Positions 57,933 through 64,000 of a DNA stretch of 64,000 bases are shown here, piece by piece. The notes below the pieces were generated by a model. That model searched no databases. It worked only from the letters and a program-made list of their open reading frames with translations, and was not told the DNA's origin. The DNA lies in NCBI RefSeq assembly GCF_900116145.1, contig NZ_FPAB01000001.1, forward strand, positions 62,001 through 126,000, in the 5' to 3' direction. The DNA comes from Streptomyces harbinensis (GTDB lineage Bacteria; Actinomycetota; Actinomycetes; Streptomycetales; Streptomycetaceae). Made by a program: the position numbers and the translations under genes. Position 1 is the first letter of the stretch, and every line of letters starts with the position of its first letter.

Positions 57933-59459
57933 TCAGGCCACCAGTTCGCGCTGGGCCGCCCGGCGCCGGCGCGCGGTACGGACCCGGTTCACCGCCGTGA
58001 GGACGATGGCGCCCGCCAGCAGCGTGTACAGCGTCACCGCGATCCCGCTGTCGAACAGCACCGTCACATCGCCCTCGCTCACCGCCAGCGCCCGCCGCAG
58101 CTCGGTCTCGGCCAGCGGGCCGAGGATCACCGCGATCAGCACCGGCGCCAGCGGCAGCCCGTAGCGCCGCATCATGAAGCCCAGCAGGCCGATGCCCAGC
58201 AGCAGCATCAGGTCGAACGCCGAGGCCGAGGTGGCGTAGATGCCCAGCCCGCAGAAGACCGTGATGCCCGCGTACAGATAGTGCCGGGGCACCAGCAGCA
58301 GCTTGGCCCACATCGGGGCGAACGGCAGATTGATGATCAGCAGCACGATCATGCCGATGAACAGCGAGGCGAGCAGCGTCCACACCAGCTCGCTGTTGCG
58401 CTCGAACAGCAGCGGGCCGGGCTGCATCCCGTATTGCTGGAACGCCGCCAGCATGATGGCCGCCGTCGCCGAGGTCGGCAGGCCGAGCGCCAGCAGCGCG
58501 CCCATCGCCGAGCCGGCCGTGGCGTTGCCCGCCGCCTCCGGGCCCGCCACGCCCTGGATGGCGCCCTTGCCGAACATCCGCTTCTTGCGCCGCTTGTCCA
58601 GCCGCTTCTCGGTGGCGTACGAGAGGAAGGTGGGCACCTCGGAGCCGCCGACCGGGATCACCCCGAACGGTACGCCGAAGCCCGCGCCGCGCAGCCACGC
58701 CGGCCAGGCCAGCTTGACGTCGCCCCGGCTCAGCCACGGCCGCCCGGTGAAGGCGACGCGCGGCGCCGGCGGGTCGCGGTGGATGCGGGAGGCCACGAAG
58801 AGCACCTCGCCCAGGGCCAGCAGACCGACCGTGATGACGACGATCGACACGCCGTCGAACAGCGGCGGCAGATCGAGGGTGAAGCGCGAGGCGCCGGAGG
58901 AGCCGTCGATGCCGATCAGGGCCAGCGAGAGGCCGATGACCAGCGAGATCGAGCCCTTGATGACGGAGTCGGCGACGACGGTCGCGGTCGCGGCGAACGC
59001 GAAGACGGCCAGCGCGAAGTACTCGGCGGGCCCGAAGAGACCGGCCAGGTCCGCCAGGTGCGGGGCGAAGAACACCACCAGGGTGGTGGCGATGATGCCG
59101 CCGATGAACGCGCCGATGGCGGAGGTGGCCAGCGCCTGCGGGGCCCGGCCGGCCTTGGCCATCCGGTGGCCCTCGAAGGTGGTGGCGATGGCCGAGCTGT
59201 TGCCGGGCGTGTTCAGCAGGATGCCGGTCGTCGAGTCGCCGAACAGACCGCCGTAGTAGACACCGGCGAACATGATGAACGCGCCGGTCGGGTCCAGGCT
59301 GAAGGTCACCGGCAGCAGCAGCGCCACCGCCATCGCCGAGCCGAGGCCCGGCAGCACGCCGACCGCCGTACCGAGCATGGCGCCGACGACGACCCACAGC
59401 AGGTTCATCGGGGTGAAGGCCCCGCCGAAACCCTCCAGGAGATGCGAGAGCTGATCCAT
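57933..59459 (-). CDS. tctA: tripartite tricarboxylate transporter, large permease TctA
   Basis: Membrane protein of 508 residues with about 12 helices; the large subunit of a TTT-family importer of citrate or other carboxylates. The family signature [21 protein letters not shown] with [21 protein letters not shown] is present, as is [26 protein letters not shown]. The start overlaps the TctB stop by one base. The last gene of the three-gene operon ends in front of a hairpin. The substrate is unknown. Confidence 0.93.
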   Translation of the reverse strand: MDQLSHLLEGFGGAFTPMNLLWVVVGAMLGTAVGVLPGLGSAMAVALLLPVTFSLDPTGAFIMFAGVYYGGLFGDSTTGILLNTPGNSSAIATTFEGHRMAKAGRAPQALATSAIGAFIGGIIATTLVVFFAPHLADLAGLFGPAEYFALAVFAFAATATVVADSVIKGSISLVIGLSLALIGIDGSSGASRFTLDLPPLFDGVSIVVITVGLLALGEVLFVASRIHRDPPAPRVAFTGRPWLSRGDVKLAWPAWLRGAGFGVPFGVIPVGGSEVPTFLSYATEKRLDKRRKKRMFGKGAIQGVAGPEAAGNATAGSAMGALLALGLPTSATAAIMLAAFQQYGMQPGPLLFERNSELVWTLLASLFIGMIVLLIINLPFAPMWAKLLLVPRHYLYAGITVFCGLGIYATSASAFDLMLLLGIGLLGFMMRRYGLPLAPVLIAVILGPLAETELRRALAVSEGDVTVLFDSGIAVTLYTLLAGAIVLTAVNRVRTARRRRAAQRELVA

Positions 59460-60118
59460 CAGAGCACCCCTCCCAGAATGCCGGAGGGCAGGTTGAGGCC
59501 GAGCCCGGCGGAGAACGCGAGCTGGACGACGGCGGAGACGGCGAGCGACAGGCTCACGTCGAACACCGGCCGCTTGCCGTCCAGGGCGTAGGCCACCCCG
59601 AAGAACAGCAGCGCGGCGGAGAGCAGCCAGCCGACCGGTTCGAGGGCCACCGTGAACAGCAGGAAGGTGCCGACGATGATGCCGACGCTGCGCCAGTCGG
59701 TGTGGGTGCGGTACGCCGGCTCCGCCGCCGTGGCGCGGGTGGCGCCGGGCGCGCGGTCAGCGGCCCCGGGGGTGCCGTCCGCCGCGGGTTCCCGGCCCGG
59801 GTCAAGGTCCTGGTCAAGGTCCTGCTCCGGGTCCTGCTCGGTGCCGGGCGGCGCCGGGGGCGGGCTCGGGTTGCGGATGATCTGCCAGGTCAGCACCGCC
59901 GCCAGGACGTACGCCAGCCCCGTGATGATCCACGGGAAGAACTGCGGCCCCGGGGAGGCGGCGGTCGGCGGCACCGTCATGGTGAGGGTGCCGTGGGTCA
60001 GGAAGACGGCGAGCGCCAGCAGCACGGCGACGACGACGAACTCGCTGCGGCCCTTCCAGAAGGACGGCCGGTCCGCCCCGGGCGGCGCGGGCACCGGTTT
60101 CTCGGTCGTGGTGGTCAC
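59459..60118 (-). CDS. tctB: tripartite tricarboxylate transporter, small permease TctB
   Basis: Membrane protein of 219 residues with four helices (FVVVAVLLALAVFLTHGTL, FFPWIITGLAYVLAAVLTWQI, VGIIVGTFLLFTVALEPVGWLLSA in two parts, and the end segment). The sequence TASPGPQFFPW is typical of the family. A hydrophilic insert of about 45 residues between helices 2 and 3 (EQDPEQDLDQDLDPGRE) contains a short repeat and is unusually long. The GTG start overlaps the TctC stop (GTGA), so translation is coupled. Confidence 0.85.
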   Translation of the reverse strand: MTTTTEKPVPAPPGADRPSFWKGRSEFVVVAVLLALAVFLTHGTLTMTVPPTAASPGPQFFPWIITGLAYVLAAVLTWQIIRNPSPPPAPPGTEQDPEQDLDQDLDPGREPAADGTPGAADRAPGATRATAAEPAYRTHTDWRSVGIIVGTFLLFTVALEPVGWLLSAALLFFGVAYALDGKRPVFDVSLSLAVSAVVQLAFSAGLGLNLPSGILGGVL

Positions 60119-61167
60119 AGTCCCAGCTCCTCCACGATCTCGTCGATGCGTGCGGTCTCGGCGGCCAGGAACTCCTCGAACTCCTCGCCCACCATGAAGG
60201 TGTCCTTCCAGCGGTTGCGGGTCACGGCGTCCGCCCACTCCTCCGACTGCGCCATCTCGGTGACGATGGCGCGCAGTTCGGCGATCTCCTCCTCCGTGAG
60301 CCCGGGAGCGGCCACCACGCCGCGCCAGTTGGGCAGCGCCAGATCGACGCCCTGCTCGGCGAAGGTCGGCACCTCTATGCCGTCGATCGGCTGCTCGGCG
60401 GAGAGCCCGAGCGCCCGGAAGCGGCCGGTCTCGATCTGGTCGGAGAAGTCGTTGTAGCCGCTGATCCCGGCGTCCACGGTGTGCGACAGCAGCGCGGTGG
60501 TGACCTCGCCGCCACCCGCGTACGCCAGGTAGTTGAGCCGGCCGGGGTCGATGCCGGCCTCACGCATCAGCAACCCCGCCAGCAGGTGGTCCGTACCGCC
60601 CAGCGAGCCGCCGCCGATGGCCGTGCCGCTGGGGTTGGCGGCCCAGGTCTCCAGCAGGTCGTCCAGCGTCTCGAACGGCGAGTCGGCCGGCACCACCACG
60701 ACCAGGTAGTCGTCGGCGAGCCGGGCGATGGGGGTGACGTCGTCCATCGTGTGCTCGGAGCCGGTGACGTTGATGCCGCCGAGCATGACGGTGCCGGTGA
60801 CCATCAGCAGCGACTCGTCGCCCTTGCGGCCCACCGTCTGGCTCAGGCCGATGGTGCCGGCCGCGCCGGGCACGTTCACCACCTGGACGTTGTTGACGGC
60901 GCCGGAGGAGCGCAGCGCCTGCTGCGACTCCCGGGCCGCGAGATCCCAGCCGCCGCCCGGTGCGGCCGGGGCCATCAGCGTGAGGTTGGTACGGGCGCTG
61001 CCGCCCCCGGCGTGCGAGGAGGCGTCGACGACCGCCAGGGCCACCAGGGCGAGCACGACGACCCCGTACAGGCCGGCGAACACCGGCCGCCGCGGGCGCC
61101 GGATGCCCAGCCGGCCCTGCCACACCTCCCTCGCGGCGCTGCGCGGGTGGTGTTCCGGATTGCTCAT
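60115..61167 (-). CDS. tctC: tripartite tricarboxylate transporter, substrate-binding protein TctC
   Basis: Extracytoplasmic receptor of 350 residues. A basic N-terminus (GRLGIRRPRRP) and one hydrophobic segment (VFAGLYGVVVLALVALAVV) anchor or export it without an evident lipobox. The mature domain starts NLTLMAPAAPGGGWDLAARE, the carboxylate-binding loop, and contains VVNVPGAAGTIGLSQTVG, GGSLGGTDHLLAG and FAEQGVDLALPNWRGVVA. The start at 61167 has GAGG at five bases. First gene of the tctCBA operon; no two-component TctDE genes are adjacent. Confidence 0.92.
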   Translation of the reverse strand: MSNPEHHPRSAAREVWQGRLGIRRPRRPVFAGLYGVVVLALVALAVVDASSHAGGGSARTNLTLMAPAAPGGGWDLAARESQQALRSSGAVNNVQVVNVPGAAGTIGLSQTVGRKGDESLLMVTGTVMLGGINVTGSEHTMDDVTPIARLADDYLVVVVPADSPFETLDDLLETWAANPSGTAIGGGSLGGTDHLLAGLLMREAGIDPGRLNYLAYAGGGEVTTALLSHTVDAGISGYNDFSDQIETGRFRALGLSAEQPIDGIEVPTFAEQGVDLALPNWRGVVAAPGLTEEEIAELRAIVTEMAQSEEWADAVTRNRWKDTFMVGEEFEEFLAAETARIDEIVEELGL

Positions 61168-61283
61168 GTGCACCTCAGACAGTTCAACGCGTCGCCGCGG
61201 CCCCTCGGTCCCGTTCGCGGGGGCGGCGTAAGCGGACATGCTGCCTGCCGGGTCGGCCGGTGTCTGCGGTCTCGCGGGTTAGG

Positions 61284-61763
61284 TCAGTTAGTGAGGGTTT
61301 TGGTCTTTGTGTTCGAACCGGCGCCCTCCCCGGCGCCGCCCCTGCGGAACAGGGGGATGACGGCGGCGCCGACGGCCAGGTGCATCAGGGCGAGGGCGGC
61401 CGTGGTGCCGCCGTCGGCCTCGATGCCGAAGAGCGGCATGAAGGAGACGAGGAGGACGACGAGCGCCACGATGGTCCACGTCCGCAGACCACGGGCGGTG
61501 AAGCGCTCCAGGAGAGCGAGCAGGCCCCAGCCGGCCGCCGCGGCGAGGACGGCGAAGCCGATGGACATCGCCGCCGTGACGTCGGTGGGGTCGGCGTCGC
61601 CCTGGACGACGCTCATATCGGCACCGGCGGCGTTGGCGATGATCCAGATCAGGGCGGCGGCGACGCCGGCGGCGGCAACGCCGATCGCTCGCGGCTGCCA
61701 GGGGCCCGGGCGGTTGGCCGCCGGGGCCTGGCCGGCCTGGGAGGACTGGGTGTTCGTGGTCAT
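61284..61763 (-). CDS. four-helix membrane protein (DUF6069-like)
   Basis: Membrane protein of 159 residues: AIGVAAAGVAAALIWIIANAAG, an extracytoplasmic loop with DPTDVTAAM, SIGFAVLAAAAGWGLLALLER, TWTIVALVVLLVSFMPLFG, and ALALMHLAVGAAVIPLFRR. The pattern fits the DUF6069 family, which is often beside drug exporters. AAGGAG lies seven bases from the ATG. It begins 17 bp after the MFS stop and is cotranscribed with it. Confidence 0.8.
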   Translation of the reverse strand: MTTNTQSSQAGQAPAANRPGPWQPRAIGVAAAGVAAALIWIIANAAGADMSVVQGDADPTDVTAAMSIGFAVLAAAAGWGLLALLERFTARGLRTWTIVALVVLLVSFMPLFGIEADGGTTAALALMHLAVGAAVIPLFRRGGAGEGAGSNTKTKTLTN

Positions 61764-61780
61764 GTGGTCTCTCCTTGACA

Positions 61781-63277
61781 TCAGCTGTGGGCTGCGGGTC
61801 GGTTGCCGGCGGCGGCGTGCTCTTCCTCGCCGGTGGGGGGCGGTCCGGGCGGACCGGCGGGCGGCGCGGGCTGGGGCCGCAGGACGAGGACGGCGACGGC
61901 GAGGCCGAGCACGGTCACGCCGGCGGTGATGAGGAACGCCAGCTGGAAGCCCTCGTTGAGGGCGTTGACCGGTTCTCCGCCGTCCGCGATGAGCGCGTTG
62001 GTGTGGGCGGTGGCGATGGCGGCGAGTGCGGCGATGCCGAGGGTGTCGCCGATCATCCCGGAGGTGCCCGCGACGCCGGAGGCCAGACCGACCTCATCGG
62101 GTGAGCGCACCGACATGCTGATCATCATCACGGCGGGCATCACGAGGCCGCCGCCCACGCCGACCAGCAGGGCCACCGGCAGGAAGTCCACGACGTACAC
62201 CGGATCGACCGGCACCCGGGCGGCCAGCGCCAGACCGGCCACGACCAGGAGCAGACCGCCGATGAGGACGGTGCGCGGCCCGTAGCGCATGTTGAGCCGG
62301 GCGAAGAGCGCCAGGGAGCAGATGGCCGAGACGACGGCCAGCGGCAGGAAGGCGAACGCGGTGGACAGCGGCGAGTGGCCGACGACCTGCTGGAGGTAGA
62401 GGGCGATGAGGATGTTGAACGGCACGGTGCTGGCGGTGAAGAGCAGATGGACGATGTTGCCGCCGGCGAGGTTGCGGTTGCGGAAGACGCCGAGCCGCAC
62501 CAGCGGGACGGCCGCGGTGGCCTCGCGGATCAGGAAGCCGATGAACAGGGCGACGGCGGCGCCGCCGAACCCGAGGGTGTGGCCGGAGGACCAGCCGTAG
62601 TCGGGGACGGTGGCGATGGTGTAGACGCCCAGCAGCAGTGCGCTGGTGACGAGGGCGGCGCCGATGACGTCGGCTCCGGCGCCGAGGCCGGGGCCCCGGT
62701 CGTCGGGGACCAGCCGGGCCGCGAGGTAGAGGGCGACCACGCCGATCGGGACGTTGACGTAGAACACCCAGTGCCAGCTGATGCCGTGGGAGAGGACGCC
62801 GCCCGCGATGATGCCGAACGAGGCGCCGGCGGCCTGGGCGAAGCCGGAGGCCCCCATGGCCATGCCGCGCTCGCGCGGGTCGGTGAACAGCGTCACGATG
62901 ATGCCCATCACGACGGCGAAGGCCATCCCGGCGCCGGTGCCCTGGATGAAGCGCATCGCGATGAGCACTTCCTGGTTCCAGGCGAGCCCGGCGAAGGCCG
63001 AGGCGGCGGTGAAGGTGGTCAGACCGATGAGGAACATCCGCTTGCGGCCGACGAGATCGCCCAGCCGTCCGGAGAGCAGCAGAACGCCGCCGAAGCCGAG
63101 GGTGTAGGCGTTGGTGACCCAGGCGAGCCGGGCCTGGTCGATGCCCAGGTCCTCCTGGATGGAGCGCAGGGCCACCGTCACGATGCTGATGTCCACGACG
63201 ATCATCAGCTGCATCGAGCAGAGCACCGCGAACGCGACCCATCGGGTGCGGCCGGGCGGGGGGACGGGTTCGGTCAT
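61781..63277 (-). CDS. MFS multidrug efflux transporter (DHA2, 14 helices)
   Basis: Exporter of 498 residues. Helix 1 has IVVDISIVTVALRSIQEDLG, motif A is GRLGDLVGRKRMFLIG and motif C is FGIIAGGVLSHGISWHWVFYVNVP. All point to the EmrB/QacA group that expels antibiotics. The cytoplasmic end is Pro/Gly-rich. CAGGAGG lies six bases from the ATG at 63277. It is divergent from a MarR gene across 174 bp and followed by a DUF6069 gene. Confidence 0.93.
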   Translation of the reverse strand: MTEPVPPPGRTRWVAFAVLCSMQLMIVVDISIVTVALRSIQEDLGIDQARLAWVTNAYTLGFGGVLLLSGRLGDLVGRKRMFLIGLTTFTAASAFAGLAWNQEVLIAMRFIQGTGAGMAFAVVMGIIVTLFTDPRERGMAMGASGFAQAAGASFGIIAGGVLSHGISWHWVFYVNVPIGVVALYLAARLVPDDRGPGLGAGADVIGAALVTSALLLGVYTIATVPDYGWSSGHTLGFGGAAVALFIGFLIREATAAVPLVRLGVFRNRNLAGGNIVHLLFTASTVPFNILIALYLQQVVGHSPLSTAFAFLPLAVVSAICSLALFARLNMRYGPRTVLIGGLLLVVAGLALAARVPVDPVYVVDFLPVALLVGVGGGLVMPAVMMISMSVRSPDEVGLASGVAGTSGMIGDTLGIAALAAIATAHTNALIADGGEPVNALNEGFQLAFLITAGVTVLGLAVAVLVLRPQPAPPAGPPGPPPTGEEEHAAAGNRPAAHS

Positions 63278-63451
63278 GGGACGCCTCCTGGCTCCTCCGC
63301 GACGACACCAGCAGGACCGAACTATACCTTCCCGTTTCTCATTGTCTACTTCAAAACTATATTCCTGCGGATCGCCGCATGCGGATGATCGCTTTCGCAA
63401 TCGTTTTGCTGACGAACTTTCCGGTTGCGGTCGATCCGCTACGCTGGACGG
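63278..63451. promoter_or_regulatory. AT-rich divergent control region of the MFS and MarR genes
   Basis: This is one of the most AT-rich segments of the window (for example CTACTTCAAAACTATATTCC). It contains the perfect palindrome CCGCATGCGG (63375-63384) and a second loosely repeated ATCGC/GCGAT pair around it. A MarR repressor probably acts here on both genes. Confidence 0.45.
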
Positions 63452-63943
63452 ATGAGCGACCCGGCACCGGCCACCCCATCCACCGACGCCGACCTGATGT
63501 TCCTGTTGTCCTGGAGCAATCACGCCCTGGCGTCCGAGATGGCGGCGAACCTGGCCGACCTCGGCATCTCCCCCCGCGCCCACTGCGTCCTCCACGAGGC
63601 GCGCCACGGCGAACTGACGCAAACGCAAATCGCCACGGCCATCGGTCTCGACAAGACCACGATGGTGGTGCTCACCGACCGGCTGGAGAAGGACGGACTC
63701 GCCGAGCGCACCCCGTCCCCCAGCGACCGCCGCGTCAAAATCCTCACCCTGACGGACAAGGGCCGCCGGCTGCTGCGCCGCTCCCAGGAGGTCGTGGACC
63801 GCACGCACCGCGACGTCCTGGAGTCGCTGCCCGCCGAACTGCGCGCCCCGTTCGTGGAGGCGCTCACCCTCCTCGTCGGCGGCCGGCTGTCCACCTTCGC
63901 CCCCTCCGAGCAGCCGCCGCGCCGCCGCTCCGCCCGGCGCTGA
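63452..63943 (+). CDS. MarR-family regulator
   Basis: Regulator of 163 residues. The winged helix is GELTQTQIATAIGLDKTTMVVLTDRLEKDGLAERTPSP, followed by the wing SDRRVKILTLTDKGRRLL. No redox Cys pair is evident; the single Cys is in AHCVLHE. It is divergent from a DHA2 pump and is probably its repressor, released by the pump's substrate. The 57 bp after it to the window end hold a duplicated GGCGGACCGTCG and no gene. Confidence 0.9.
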   Translation: MSDPAPATPSTDADLMFLLSWSNHALASEMAANLADLGISPRAHCVLHEARHGELTQTQIATAIGLDKTTMVVLTDRLEKDGLAERTPSPSDRRVKILTLTDKGRRLLRRSQEVVDRTHRDVLESLPAELRAPFVEALTLLVGGRLSTFAPSEQPPRRRSARR

Positions 63944-64000
63944 CTCCGGCGCCGCGACCGGCGGACCGTCGCCGCGCCCGCCGCACCCGGCGGACCGTCG

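Noticed and set aside
63944..64000. Duplicated GGCGGACCGTCG at the window end as an attachment site
   Set aside because: Only two short copies in GC-rich sequence, with no integrase or tRNA nearby.

Overview
The window is a gene-dense, very GC-rich stretch of actinobacterial chromosome, almost certainly Streptomyces. The evidence is extreme third-position GC, frequent GTG starts with GGAGG-type ribosome binding sites, a chaplin, an F420 (FO) synthase, a DUF5753/DUF397 pair of families, and above all the secondary-metabolism regulators afsK, afsR and afsS. From the order of genes I infer that much of it matches the conserved core around the S. coelicolor afsR and dmdR1 region, with lineage-specific insertions. 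I saw no tRNA, rRNA, CRISPR array or insertion sequence.

Layout. 1-8 kb: polysaccharide deacetylase (cut by the window edge), a THUMP-like methyltransferase, a PfpI-type protein, an HNH lipoprotein, a giant-tailed D-Ala-D-Ala carboxypeptidase and a GPP34 protein. 8-16.5 kb: a DUF5753 regulator, a histidine kinase next to a response regulator that has lost its N-terminus, an acyltransferase-like membrane protein, an orphan DUF397 protein, an ADP-ribosylglycohydrolase and fbiC. 16.7-26 kb: the afs region, with afsR, afsS, a second secreted protein made of AfsS-like repeats, several hairpins, membrane proteins and afsK. 26-32 kb: TetR, flavin monooxygenase, a partner-switch pair (ATPase and STAS) and an ECF sigma/anti-sigma pair. 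32-43 kb: DoxX with its TetR, purU, an SCO4402-type protein, an efflux/TetR pair, a TQLIPP-repeat membrane protein, a discoidin remnant, a TPR regulator, a primase-N-domain protein and an ABC exporter. 43-48 kb: two paralogous lipoproteins, dmdR1 with a long antisense ORF, a SIS protein, an orphan leader-like mini-ORF and pdxH. 48-57 kb: a PCMT-like methyltransferase with a small CxxCxGxG protein, a histidine kinase, an acetyltransferase, a YqeB protein, another methyltransferase, a pentapeptide-repeat protein, a SUMF1-like protein and an MFS/TetR pair. 57-64 kb: a secreted SH3-like protein, a chaplin, a tripartite tricarboxylate transporter, and an MFS/DUF6069/MarR drug-efflux locus.

How genes work together. 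AfsK (membrane-associated Ser/Thr kinase) phosphorylates AfsR, which is known to activate afsS. Here an 11-bp-periodic box lies upstream of afsS, and a second gene for a secreted LEDGHIT-repeat protein follows it. That secreted AfsS-like protein is the most promising undescribed element in the window. Two unrelated membrane proteins carry Thr-centred repeats (ATMVFSP and ATQLIPP) that could be phosphorylation or FHA-docking sites. Four efflux or membrane-protein loci each have an adjacent TetR or MarR gene, and three of these have a visible palindrome upstream. Several convergent gene pairs are separated by long perfect hairpins.
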